From Candidatus Altimarinota bacterium (GTDB lineage Bacteria > Patescibacteriota > JACMRA01), in the NCBI GenBank assembly GCA_012031925.1, contig JAAUSE010000008.1, positions 1 through 34,340 of the forward strand: a stretch of DNA of 34,340 bases, given 5' to 3'. This document shows, piece after piece, positions 8,920-16,321 of this stretch. Positions within the stretch are counted from its first letter, which is position 1; the number at the start of each line of letters is the position of its first letter. A program made the translations under genes and the position numbers. The notes under the pieces were generated by a model that had not been told where the DNA came from, searched no databases, and worked only from the letters and a program-made list of their open reading frames with translations.

Positions 8920-9093
8920 TTATTTTATGAGCCATTTGTGATTGCCTAGATCTACTAGTATCCAATGACGATATTTGGAGAAAACTATATAGAAAAACAA
9001 GCTAAGAGGAATACTTACTAAGAACACGATATACAAACCCCTACTCTGTTCAAGTAGTAGTTGAGGATTAGATAGAACTTCTCGCAAATTCAT
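8920..9093 (-). CDS. 57-residue single-pass membrane protein
   Basis: This small gene is easily missed by length cut-offs. From the ATG at 9093 it gives 57 residues: a polar N-terminus (MNLREVLSNPQLLLEQ), one membrane segment of about 20 residues (about 20-39, rich in Ile, Val, Phe and Leu), then a basic SKYRHW and a short tail ending in LIK. The Lys/Arg/His cluster after the helix suggests a cytoplasmic C-terminus. The best support is the promoter: TTGCCA-N17-TATAAT ends seven bases before the ATG, the same spacing as at gyrA and murD, so a leaderless message is predicted. Its 3' end leaves 93 bases to gyrA. No family is recognised. Confidence 0.65.
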   Translation of the reverse strand: MNLREVLSNPQLLLEQSRGLYIVFLVSIPLSLFFYIVFSKYRHWILVDLGNHKWLIK

Positions 9094-9099
9094 ACATTA

Positions 9100-9128
9100 A
9101 TTATAAACAAATTGCCTGTATTTGGCAA
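9100..9128 (-). promoter_or_regulatory. Promoter of the 57-aa membrane protein gene
   Basis: TTGCCA (9128-9123), 17 bases, perfect TATAAT (9105-9100) on the minus strand. Six bases separate the -10 from the ATG at 9093. Confidence 0.75.
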
Positions 9129-9133
9129 ATTAC

Positions 9134-9162
9134 TTGACTGTGATTGAATTGTATGCTATAAT
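9134..9162 (+). promoter_or_regulatory. Promoter of the disordered-protein gene
   Basis: TTGACT (9134-9139), 17 bases, perfect TATAAT (9157-9162). The predicted start near 9169 lies downstream of the possible TTG start at 9165, which argues for the GTG at 9183. It is divergent from the promoter at 9128-9100. Confidence 0.75.
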
Positions 9163-9182
9163 TATTGGTAATAAATAATTTT

Positions 9183-9698
9183 GTGAACTCAAATAATAAT
9201 AGTAATCTTTGGGAGAATAGCAATTTGTCTTTTGATATTCCTTCCAATGCGGAACAACTAACTAATCCAGAAGCTGAGAAACCTGCTCAAAAGTCTGTTG
9301 TTGGCGATCATCACAAAGTTCGCTTGGATACTTTAAAAAGTCTTCAAAATACTAACCAAATCAAAGAAGATATTACCCCACCTATCCAAGCTAGTGTTGA
9401 AAATTTTAGCTTTGATGATGTCAACGTTGAAATCTCGCCAACCCAAACAAACAAAAATTATCAGTCAGAAGCTCAAGTAACTCAAACAACTAAACCCATT
9501 AGTGAACCTTCATTGATTGATTCAACTAAAAATGTTGAGGAATTTGAGCAACCTCAAAAACTAGGTTTTGCAAAAGTTGTTAATAATATTACTGAGTATT
9601 TTAGAGTTGATGATGCTAGTAATGTTATTGGTAATGTAGGTAAAAAAGGAGGAGTTTTTGGAGCAGACAAAGTTGAAAACTTTTTGAATGCAAAATAA
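9183..9698 (+). CDS. Hypothetical Asn/Gln-rich, probably disordered protein
   Basis: I take the GTG at 9183, giving 171 residues; the frame is open from a TTG at 9165, but that codon would precede the predicted transcription start. There is no Shine-Dalgarno sequence. The product is polar and low in hydrophobic residues (Asn, Ser, Gln, Thr, Glu), with no signal peptide or membrane segment, so it is likely intrinsically disordered. The only ordered-looking part is the C-terminal 45 residues (FAKVVNNITEYF, then a Gly/Lys turn and a final helix). A shared hairpin terminator follows. Function unknown. Confidence 0.65.
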   Translation: MNSNNNSNLWENSNLSFDIPSNAEQLTNPEAEKPAQKSVVGDHHKVRLDTLKSLQNTNQIKEDITPPIQASVENFSFDDVNVEISPTQTNKNYQSEAQVTQTTKPISEPSLIDSTKNVEEFEQPQKLGFAKVVNNITEYFRVDDASNVIGNVGKKGGVFGADKVENFLNAK

Positions 9699-10778
9699 CT
9701 AATTATGTTTAACCCTTTTGAGGGTTCTTTTTTTGAAAATTATTGAGACAAGAAACGCTACAAGAATCAGAATTAATTGGACAATTAATACAAAAACTTT
9801 TTGAGCTGTTGGTAATATCAAACCTAGTTGAGCTGTAATAAGGATTATTGCTGTTGTCAAAGTGAGGGCTTGATGTTTGCTAAGACCTATATCAATAAGA
9901 CGAAAATGCCAATGTAGTCTATCCCCTTTGAGGGGGTTCTTTTTTTTGCTGAGACGGAGGAAAATGACAAAAATAATATCAATAATGAACCAACCAATGA
10001 CCATACTGACAGTGGCTACTTTGGCTCCAGAAAGGATTGAAAGCACCCCAACCATAAACCCTATGACTTCTGAACCACCCTCACCCAAGTAACTTCGAGC
10101 ATCAGGAAAATTGAATGGGAGATAACCTATTAGAGAAAAAGCCCATATCAAACTAATAATAATAGTAAAGGGTTGAAAAACTAATAGGGAAAAGCTAATT
10201 GAAGCAATAGTTAAAAAAGCAATAACCCCAACGGTTGATACAAGTCCATCTAGCCCATCAAGAAATTTGGTACTAGCAGTGCAAAGACCCAACCACAAAA
10301 AGCTAAATAAGTATGCTAAAAAAGAATTCTGAGGAAGAATTTTATCAAATGGGAAAGAAAGAGCTTCAATCTGCAAACCGCCAAAAAAAACTGCAACCAA
10401 AAGAGCAATGGTTATATGTATTGCTAGAAATTTGGGCTGAAGGTTGAATTTGTCATCAATATACCCACCAATTGTGAGAATCAAAATTGAGACAATTATC
10501 CAACCAAAATTAGCATCTTCAAGATTTGTTTGTAGTACTTTTGATAAGTCTAGCCAATCAAAAACTGCAGCTAACCATACTAATAAGGATAGGATGGTAG
10601 CGGTAAATATTAGACCAGTTGCTCCAAGAAGTGGAACAGATTTTTGTTGTTGTTTTCTTTCTGGTGCCGAAGAAGAGTGATCCAAAATGTTGGCTTTTTG
10701 TGCAAAAATAAAAAACACCCTACTTAGCCAATAAGAAAATAATAGGCTTAGTAATATTATTATTACAGCAAATGTCAT
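9699..10778 (-). CDS. Polyprenyl-phosphate glycosyl-1-phosphate transferase, WecA/TagO/MraY superfamily
   Basis: Members transfer a sugar-1-phosphate from a UDP-sugar to undecaprenyl phosphate at the inner membrane and so start surface glycan or wall polymer synthesis. The 359-residue protein is almost entirely membrane helices. Visible signatures are GGYIDDKFNL (Mg-binding D108-D109), KFLDGLDGL (171-179), a GEGGS segment (232-236) matching the usual GDxGS with Asp changed to Glu, and GDRLHWHFRL (285-294), the His-rich cytoplasmic motif typical of WecA/TagO rather than MraY. The start ATG lies eight bases after a -10 box. The 3' end runs through a terminator hairpin shared with the convergent gene. 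Exact sugar specificity cannot be read; UDP-GlcNAc is the family default. Confidence 0.9.
   Translation of the reverse strand: MTFAVIIILLSLLFSYWLSRVFFIFAQKANILDHSSSAPERKQQQKSVPLLGATGLIFTATILSLLVWLAAVFDWLDLSKVLQTNLEDANFGWIIVSILILTIGGYIDDKFNLQPKFLAIHITIALLVAVFFGGLQIEALSFPFDKILPQNSFLAYLFSFLWLGLCTASTKFLDGLDGLVSTVGVIAFLTIASISFSLLVFQPFTIIISLIWAFSLIGYLPFNFPDARSYLGEGGSEVIGFMVGVLSILSGAKVATVSMVIGWFIIDIIFVIFLRLSKKKNPLKGDRLHWHFRLIDIGLSKHQALTLTTAIILITAQLGLILPTAQKVFVLIVQLILILVAFLVSIIFKKRTLKRVKHN
9711..9734. terminator. Bidirectional hairpin between convergent genes
   Basis: AACCCT / AGGGTT stem with a TTTG loop (9711-9726), then seven T at 9728-9734. It terminates the plus-strand disordered-protein gene. 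On the other strand it forms part of the last codons of the WecA-like gene. Confidence 0.75.
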
Positions 10779-10786
10779 TTGAAGTG

Positions 10787-10815
10787 AATTTATCTTAGGT
10801 CTAAGTAAATGTCAA
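10787..10815 (-). promoter_or_regulatory. Promoter of the WecA/TagO-like gene, leaderless placement
   Basis: TTGACA (10815-10810), 17 bases, TAAATT (10792-10787) on the minus strand. Eight bases separate the -10 from the ATG at 10778. Confidence 0.65.
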
Positions 10816-10820
10816 CTATC

Positions 10821-10849
10821 TTGACGGTTTTTGGAAATTTGATTTTATT
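10821..10849 (+). promoter_or_regulatory. Promoter of the pilin-like operon, leaderless placement
   Basis: TTGACG (10821-10826), 17 bases, TTTATT (10844-10849). It lies after the upstream in-frame ATG at 10809, so the ATG at 10860 (10 bases after the -10) is the likely start. It is divergent from the WecA-like promoter. Confidence 0.55.
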
Positions 10850-10859
10850 TGATTATTAT

Positions 10860-11375
10860 ATGTCTGAGATTCGATCATTGATTCGTGGCTATTGGAGTAA
10901 GTATTTGGTCATTGTTTTTTTGATTATTTTTTCGATCACGTCCTTGCCTGCAAATGCACAATTTGCGGATCCAGCCAGCTGTGTGACTAAATCTATTAAA
11001 ATTGAGGATATTTTTGTTACTACAAAATTTACTCCGCTGATTGATAGTGGCTGCGGAACAACAAGTGATAAAAAAGCTCAACCTTTATCATTAGCAGTTT
11101 TGCCTAGTGTTTTGATTAGAGGCTATGGGATGTTAGCTTCACTTGTTTTTTACGCATTTACCGTTAGCCTGTTATTCAATGGATTGAAATATATCTATGG
11201 TGGAGTTAGTGCTGATACATATAGATATACTGTTGAGGCCCGCAAAGGAATTGTTACATCTGTTTTTGCACTGGGTATGGTTTTGGGGGCTTATATTTTT
11301 TTGTTTACTTTTATGCAAGTACTTGGAATTGATCAAATTGCTAATACCGACGTTTCTAGTTTCTTTACTTTTTAA
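10860..11375 (+). CDS. VirB2/TrbC-like (T4SS pilin-type) membrane protein
   Basis: 171 residues from the ATG at 10860; the earlier in-frame ATG at 10809 is rejected because the promoter lies inside that extension. A signal-like segment (about 13-33, ending in ANAQF) is followed by a short extracellular stretch with two Cys. Two membrane helices then flank a polar loop (GLKYIYGGVSADTYRYTVEARKG). This layout of signal, helix, short basic loop and helix is that of the small T4SS-pilin-like proteins common in Patescibacteria. The next gene starts 11 bases after the stop and carries three more such modules, so the two form an operon. The partner ATPase and channel genes are not in the window. Confidence 0.7.
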   Translation: MSEIRSLIRGYWSKYLVIVFLIIFSITSLPANAQFADPASCVTKSIKIEDIFVTTKFTPLIDSGCGTTSDKKAQPLSLAVLPSVLIRGYGMLASLVFYAFTVSLLFNGLKYIYGGVSADTYRYTVEARKGIVTSVFALGMVLGAYIFLFTFMQVLGIDQIANTDVSSFFTF

Positions 11376-11386
11376 TGAAATAGCAT

Positions 11387-12307
11387 ATGAATTATTTAAA
11401 AAATATTTGGATAAAGTTTGGAATTGCCCTAGCTACTTTGGTACTAGCATTTACTTTGATCAGCCCTATTAGCACACAGGCTCAGGGCGCTGGCGATATC
11501 AACTTATTACCTTTTGGGTGTTTGGTAAAGACGTCATCTTGTGACAATGATTTGGCTTCGGCAGTAATTCGGTTTTTGTTTTCTTTAGCTCCAGTTATGG
11601 CAACACTTGTATTGATATGGGGTGGATATTTGTATTTTTTTGGCGGGTTTGATCAAAAAATTAATGGAATGAGGGCGATCCAAAGTGCTGTTATTGGTTA
11701 TGTTTTGATTTTGCTTGCTTGGGGTGTTGGTGGCGGTGGAGATGGAGTGATAATTACTTTTGTCCAAGACACTTTGACAGGTACTACAGGATCTGAAATA
11801 AATGCTGACCCTACTAGGCAACTAATACTATCTATAACTAATTTCTTAACGGGTTTGGCGGCAATTGTTGCTGTTTTGGTGATTATCTGGGGTGGTTACA
11901 AGTTTTTTTTCTCAACACTTCCAGGATCCAAAGAAGATGGAAAGCAAACTATTCTTAATGGAGTGACAGGTTTGATTGTTATACTTTTGGCTGGGCCATT
12001 GATTGGAATTGTTTCTGATACTTTTAGTCAACAAACTGATCAACTAGAGCTAAACACAGGTAGTATTATTAAAACCTTTGTGGAGATTATAAATAACTTC
12101 TTGATACCAATTTCGGCAGTGGTAACTGTTTTCTTCTTAGTTTGGGCTGGTTATGATTATATTTTTTCTAGGGGAGATTCTAGCAAAGTACAAAGTGCGC
12201 GTACTAAGCTCAATAACGCTTTGATTGGATTAATAATTGTCCTACTTGCAGTCACAATATCACAGCTTATTGTCTTCTTTGTTGGCAATCTTAATCTTAC
12301 AGCCTAA
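11387..12307 (+). CDS. Triple VirB2/TrbC-like pilin-domain membrane protein
   Basis: 306 residues with a signal peptide (about 10-33, STQAQG) and then three homologous two-helix modules. Module 1 is about 58-118 with IWGGYLYFFGG; module 2 about 145-205 with IWGGYKFFFS; module 3 about 228-300 with VWAGYDYIFS. Each has a helix ending in W-(G/A)-GY, a polar loop with basic residues, and a second helix containing (I/V)LLA. VirB2/TrbC-like pilins normally have one such unit per protein. It follows the related single-module gene by 11 bases and has no ribosome-binding site, so it is probably translationally coupled. The domain family is inferred from topology and motif. Confidence 0.72.
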   Translation: MNYLKNIWIKFGIALATLVLAFTLISPISTQAQGAGDINLLPFGCLVKTSSCDNDLASAVIRFLFSLAPVMATLVLIWGGYLYFFGGFDQKINGMRAIQSAVIGYVLILLAWGVGGGGDGVIITFVQDTLTGTTGSEINADPTRQLILSITNFLTGLAAIVAVLVIIWGGYKFFFSTLPGSKEDGKQTILNGVTGLIVILLAGPLIGIVSDTFSQQTDQLELNTGSIIKTFVEIINNFLIPISAVVTVFFLVWAGYDYIFSRGDSSKVQSARTKLNNALIGLIIVLLAVTISQLIVFFVGNLNLTA

Positions 12308-12322
12308 GAACCTATCCATTAT

Positions 12323-12351
12323 TTGACGAAATCAGACTAAGAAACTAGATT
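12323..12351 (+). promoter_or_regulatory. murD promoter, leaderless placement
   Basis: TTGACG (12323-12328), 17 bases, TAGATT (12346-12351), then six bases to the murD ATG. Confidence 0.65.
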
Positions 12352-12357
12352 AGATTC

Positions 12358-13875
12358 ATGAGAGTTGATCAGCTTATTGATATCAGAAATAATGGTGGAA
12401 AAATTGCTGTAATAGGAATCGGCCAAGAAAACAGCCAATTCTTGGAGTGGTTGGAGGTTGTTGTTCAATTTCCCAAATCTCAAATAATTTTGGCTGATAG
12501 ATACTCGACTAATAATCTTAAAAAGGCTGAATATGCTCAAGTTTTTGAGGGTGAAAACTACCTAGACTGTTTGCAAAATAACCATGTTGAGCTGGTTTTT
12601 AAAGCTCCTGGAATTTGGTCTTTATTACCTGAATTGGAAGATTTTAGAAAAAGAAAAGGTTTGAACCGAGTCATGTCCTCTTTGGTGTTTTTTGTTGAAA
12701 GATTTCGTGAACAAATAATTGGGGTAACTGGCACCAAAGGCAAAAGCACTGTGAGCTCACTGACCAACCATCTTCTAAATGAACTTGGAAAAGATAGAAT
12801 AAAATCTTATTACTGCGGAAACACAACTAATATATCACCTTACCAACATTGGACTAAGTTGGATCAGAGCGTTGAATCAAAAACTTTTTTTGTAATTGAA
12901 TTGTCGTCTTTTCAACTACAGGATCTTGGGTATGCAAAAATTTCACCAAAGTATTCTATAATTACCAACTATTATACCGATCATCAAGATCAACATGCAT
13001 CGATAGAGGAATATTGGGCAGCTAAGAATAATATTTTTTTGTATCAAAATGTTGGCGATGTTTTTGTTACTACTCAAGAATTGATTAACAAAATTAATGC
13101 TCAAAGTTTTGATCAAAAACTTATCCAACTCTCTGATGAAGATATTCAACAAAAGATAGCTGATTTTGATTTTGTATTACCAGGTGAGCACAACCAAACT
13201 AATTTGGCTTTGTCCCTGTCGATGATAAATGAAATTTTGGAAACTCCTCTTAACAATGTTCAAAATTCCTTGAATAGTTACTCTCCTTTACCCTATAGAA
13301 ATCAATTGATTAGGACTGAAATTGTTGTTATCAGAGTAAATAAGCTAGAGAAAAATTTGAAGATTAATTGGGTTAATGATGGAGCTGCTTCTGAGCCTGA
13401 TGCTGTTGCTGCAGCTGTCAGAACTTTTGGTGAGGATGATTATCTCTGGGTGCAGTTTACTGGAAAAAATAAAGGAGGAGAATATGAAAAAGTTATTGAG
13501 GCGATATTAGCAATTCAAACCAGAGGAAATCTTTTTAGAGTAGATTATTGCGGAGATGTGGGCGGCTTGTTATTAAAAAAACTGTATGATAATTTGGGGA
13601 TAGAGCAAAACATTGCAACTAGTGATTTTGTGGAGATCGTCAAAGAAGAGCTTGGAGACGCTGATGCTGTAAAAAAGCAATTTGAGAAATGGATTAACTC
13701 CAAAATTGATGATCTTGAAAGTATTGGAGATACTAACGCCCTCGAACAGATTATGGATACGGATGAATCAGTACTCAATATTGTACTCTCGCCTTGTGGA
13801 ACTTCATTTGATATTTTTTCAAATTATATCGAAAGAGCAGAGTTTTGGAATGAGAATATTAAAAAAGCGAAATAA
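12358..13875 (+). CDS. murD: UDP-N-acetylmuramoylalanine--D-glutamate ligase (MurD)
   Basis: MurD adds D-Glu to UDP-MurNAc-L-Ala in the cytoplasm, using ATP, in peptidoglycan precursor synthesis. The Mur-ligase P-loop GTKGKST lies at 125-131. It is followed by ELSSFQL, the Asn/Asp/His segment NYYTDHQDQH, the AAKNNIF lysine region, GEHNQTNLA, and a NDGAASEPDA segment at the place of the usual MurD NDSKATN. The C-terminal LSPCGTSFD matches the MurD LSPACASLD end. At 505 residues it is about 50 longer than most MurD, mainly in the C-terminal domain. The altered NDSKAT motif leaves some room for a divergent Mur ligase. The arsC-like gene follows by eight bases. Confidence 0.9.
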   Translation: MRVDQLIDIRNNGGKIAVIGIGQENSQFLEWLEVVVQFPKSQIILADRYSTNNLKKAEYAQVFEGENYLDCLQNNHVELVFKAPGIWSLLPELEDFRKRKGLNRVMSSLVFFVERFREQIIGVTGTKGKSTVSSLTNHLLNELGKDRIKSYYCGNTTNISPYQHWTKLDQSVESKTFFVIELSSFQLQDLGYAKISPKYSIITNYYTDHQDQHASIEEYWAAKNNIFLYQNVGDVFVTTQELINKINAQSFDQKLIQLSDEDIQQKIADFDFVLPGEHNQTNLALSLSMINEILETPLNNVQNSLNSYSPLPYRNQLIRTEIVVIRVNKLEKNLKINWVNDGAASEPDAVAAAVRTFGEDDYLWVQFTGKNKGGEYEKVIEAILAIQTRGNLFRVDYCGDVGGLLLKKLYDNLGIEQNIATSDFVEIVKEELGDADAVKKQFEKWINSKIDDLESIGDTNALEQIMDTDESVLNIVLSPCGTSFDIFSNYIERAEFWNENIKKAK

Positions 13876-13883
13876 ATATATTT

Positions 13884-14231
13884 ATGATAAAAATGTACGG
13901 AATAGTTAATTGCCACACAGTCAAAAAAGCACGGGAGTGGCTCAAAGAGAATGGGATTGAATATGAATTTCACGATTACAAAAAACTTGGAATTGATAAA
14001 CAATCACTTGCCAAATGGTGTGAGGAGTTCGGTTGGGAATCGGTTCTTAATCGTCGAGGGATGATGTGGCGCAAAGCAATTGAGGCTGACAAAGAAAAAG
14101 TAGTGGATAAAGACTCAGCAATTGAATTTATGTTAAAAACTCCTACTTCAATTAAAAGACCAATAATAGAAGTGGATGAGAAATTCTTGATTGGTTTTGA
14201 TGATCAAGTATATGAAAAGTTACTAAAATAA
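13884..14231 (+). CDS. YffB/ArsC/Spx-family thioredoxin-fold protein
   Basis: 115 residues, matching the whole of the ArsC-like fold. The N-terminus MIKMYGIVNCHTVKKAREWL has the single Cys10 and the NC-x-T-VKKAR pattern of YffB-type proteins. The rest (EYEFHDYKK, a Trp-rich segment, LNRRG, then TSIKRPI before the last strand) follows the family closely. ArsC reduces arsenate with glutathione or glutaredoxin; YffB and Spx relatives do not, and Spx regulates RNA polymerase. The CxxC of Spx is absent and no arsenic genes are nearby, so YffB-like is the best name and the substrate is unknown. It lies in an operon with murD. Confidence 0.88.
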   Translation: MIKMYGIVNCHTVKKAREWLKENGIEYEFHDYKKLGIDKQSLAKWCEEFGWESVLNRRGMMWRKAIEADKEKVVDKDSAIEFMLKTPTSIKRPIIEVDEKFLIGFDDQVYEKLLK

Positions 14232-14254
14232 ATGCACATTTTGTATAGTGTTAA

Positions 14255-14276
14255 TAGAGTACAATGATGTACTCTA
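14255..14276 (+). repeat. Perfect palindrome across the start of the unknown gene
   Basis: TAGAGTAC and GTACTCTA flank a six-base centre, so the inverted repeat overlaps the two candidate ATG codons at 14264 and 14267. It could be an operator or an mRNA hairpin masking the start. It could also be chance. Confidence 0.5.
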
Positions 14277-15391
14277 AATCTATTATACTTTTGTATTTTG
14301 ATACACCACCTACCCATAAATTACCCTTACCTTCTCTTTACAATAATCAAAATCTTATCTTTTTAAGTGATATGACCCTTGATCTAATAAAGAGATACCA
14401 ATCGCTTGGAGTAGACGATCCTGCTAATGTAGTAGCCCTTAACATGTCCAAAAGATGGCTTGGAGAAGTTTCTTTTCCTTTCATCTTTGAAGCCTTCAAA
14501 TACTTAACTACATATGGTTACGGTAAGTGTGGCACAGGACTAGAAATGTTCACTGTACTAATCTACTTTGGCTCCTTAGTAAAATACTCTGTCAAAGATA
14601 TTATGCTAAGTAGTACCATTGATCATATTGATAGTAGTAATAGAGCTATCGTTAGGACAGTACCTAATTGGCCTAGTACTCAAAAAAACTACCAAAAGTT
14701 TGCTAACAATTCTGATCTTCTTAGATTGGGGCTTGAATTACAAGTAGGTTTAGGTTATTCTAGATTTACACAATCTCTAGTTGAAGAATTCAAATATGGA
14801 GGAAATAGGTGGGATGAAGAGACTATTAATGAGATCAAAGAAGAAGGTTTCAAACCAACCAAATTTCTCAACCATGGTCAAGAAATAGCTCAACTATTCC
14901 TAGATATTCTCAAAGAAATGGACAAACAAGAGTTTGAAGACTATGCCAAAACTATCAAGCTTGGTCTACCTGATATGAGATACTTTATCTCAGACGGGTA
15001 TGATCAAAATGATGAATCTAATGATTTTGCTTTACCTGACAATATTGAAGGAAAAGCTTTTGGATTGTTAAAAGGTGATAATCGATTAATATATGATAGG
15101 CAATTAGCTGAACACCAAGAACTCTACCAAATCTTCCAAGAGATCTACAACTGTATTGGTTTTCGTTTTCGATTAACAAGCACAGATGACATTGGAGTCT
15201 ACAAGTACTCTGGTATCTATCAAGGAAGATTAATCACTGGTCTAATCAACCAAAGTGATCACTTCTGTCAACTCAATACCATAAGTGACTTCACAGGAAT
15301 ACTCAGACCAAGATCTGATAAAGAAGATGGCTCAATCCAATTTGATTTGATTCATGTTCTCAGACTTGGAACAGATTACCATGGGGGTTAG
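14264..15391 (+). CDS. Unknown protein, 5' part duplicated in inverted orientation
   Basis: A 375-residue soluble protein that I do not recognise. It has no signal peptide and only short hydrophobic patches. Its helix-rich central part contains many charged segments (such as EFKYGGNRWDEETINEIKEE). Tandem ATG codons at 14264 and 14267 are possible starts, and TATAGT at 14244-14249 could serve as a -10. The duplicated copy at the window start begins at the equivalent of the ATG at 14372, which may therefore be an alternative start. The 225 bases 14371-14595 are repeated there with a single-base gap. The gene sits in a mobile-looking stretch between murD and a structured inverted repeat, so it may be an accessory or horizontally acquired gene. 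Confidence 0.6.
   Translation: MMYSKSIILLYFDTPPTHKLPLPSLYNNQNLIFLSDMTLDLIKRYQSLGVDDPANVVALNMSKRWLGEVSFPFIFEAFKYLTTYGYGKCGTGLEMFTVLIYFGSLVKYSVKDIMLSSTIDHIDSSNRAIVRTVPNWPSTQKNYQKFANNSDLLRLGLELQVGLGYSRFTQSLVEEFKYGGNRWDEETINEIKEEGFKPTKFLNHGQEIAQLFLDILKEMDKQEFEDYAKTIKLGLPDMRYFISDGYDQNDESNDFALPDNIEGKAFGLLKGDNRLIYDRQLAEHQELYQIFQEIYNCIGFRFRLTSTDDIGVYKYSGIYQGRLITGLINQSDHFCQLNTISDFTGILRPRSDKEDGSIQFDLIHVLRLGTDYHGG
14371..14595. repeat. Near-perfect inverted repeat of window positions 1-224
   Basis: These 225 bases equal the reverse complement of 1-224 except for one extra T at 14486-14488. The copies are 14 kb apart and head toward each other. The repeat starts one base before the ATG at 14372, and its far end is cut by the window edge. 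The near identity means a recent duplication, gene conversion or an assembly artefact. Confidence 0.9.
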
Positions 15392-15415
15392 TCTGTTTTG
15401 GAAAAAAAATGTGTG

Positions 15416-15644
15416 AGATTGGTTAAAACAGTTGCACTAAGAACCAATCTAAATTCTTTTATCAAATTTATCCACATCCCTAAATCATTATAGGTTTGAA
15501 GTATATTGATTTTTGTATATAACTATCTAATATTGCACTAAAAATTTAACAATGTGGCTACGGCCACATCTTATAAATTGTTTAGTGAATCTAGATAGAT
15601 TTATGAATATGCCTAAATACTGAAAAAGAATTTAGATTGGTTCT
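15416..15644. repeat. Nested inverted-repeat element, non-coding
   Basis: The 333-base gap 15392-15724 has no gene but is highly structured. A perfect 21-base inverted repeat (15440-15460 with 15624-15644) encloses 163 bases. At the centre lies a perfect hairpin ATGTGGC-TACG-GCCACAT (15552-15569), flanked by an imperfect extended stem of about 30 bases on each side. The outer arm is itself preceded by AGATTGGTT (15416-15424), which pairs with AACCAATCT inside it (15442-15450). It resembles a MITE-like element or a long structured RNA. No transposase is nearby and no target duplication is visible. Confidence 0.65.
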
Positions 15645-15684
15645 AATGGTTTGAAAAAATACCAAGCAAGTTCTTAAAACCTAC

Positions 15685-15705
15685 AAAAAAAGCACATTTC
15701 TGTGC
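15685..15705 (-). terminator. Rho-independent terminator
   Basis: On the minus strand GCACA-GAAA-TGTGC (15705-15692) with a GAAA tetraloop, followed by seven T. It ends the transcript of the gene at 15725-16096. Confidence 0.75.
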
Positions 15706-15724
15706 CATCTGTTTAGTCAATTTG

Positions 15725-16096
15725 TTACATCCCCATTGCCTCAAAATTTGATTGAACGGGTTTGGTAATATCGTTTTCCTTACGAAAATAATACTCCCTA
15801 TAAAATTCAACAGAATTATCAAAACCAGCTTGAATAATCTGACTAACTAACTCAGCTTTTATCCCACACACAAAAACTTTTGAGTACTTTCCCGAATTAA
15901 TTAGGTTAATTGCCTTTCTGGTATAGTCATTAGAGTTTTCTTCCTCACATAACTCGTCCAAACGAACAATTTGATATTTCGCACCTATTACTGCTCTTCT
16001 AGCCAAAGTTATTCTGCCTAGAATTAATCCTTTTGGAGATGAATTTTTGCCAATCTTCCAAAACATCTTCCCATTTAGGTAATCTTTCTTATCCAT
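15725..16096 (-). CDS. Hypothetical soluble protein
   Basis: A 123-residue protein that I do not recognise. AGAGGTG lies a few bases upstream of the ATG, a good ribosome-binding site. The sequence alternates strands and helices (KGLILGRITLARRAVIGAKYQIVRLDEL; KYSKVFVCGIKAELVSQIIQ), which suggests a small alpha/beta fold, possibly Rossmann-like, with no nucleotide-binding loop to name. There is no signal peptide or membrane segment. It has its own terminator and stands alone between the structured repeat and purC. Confidence 0.6.
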   Translation of the reverse strand: MDKKDYLNGKMFWKIGKNSSPKGLILGRITLARRAVIGAKYQIVRLDELCEEENSNDYTRKAINLINSGKYSKVFVCGIKAELVSQIIQAGFDNSVEFYREYYFRKENDITKPVQSNFEAMGM

Positions 16097-16321
16097 TACA
16101 CACCTCTAACTCAATTACAAAGTAATTCTCTTACTTATTTTATTCAAATTGTCAAATAAACTTTTTTCTAATAAAAACTTATCATCCAGTTGAGGATAGT
16201 GTTTAGGAATCTAATAGAATATTAGGTACTTAAGTGTTTAGTTAATTGGTTAGAAAATATGTCGAATGTTGACAAAACAACCAATCTATGATTTTAGCAT
16301 AAATAGTTTTGAGGAAAAGAA

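Noticed and set aside
10809-10859. ATG at 10809 as the start of the first pilin-like gene
   Set aside because: The -35 and -10 boxes lie inside this extension, and the ATG at 10860 gives a proper signal-like N-terminus.
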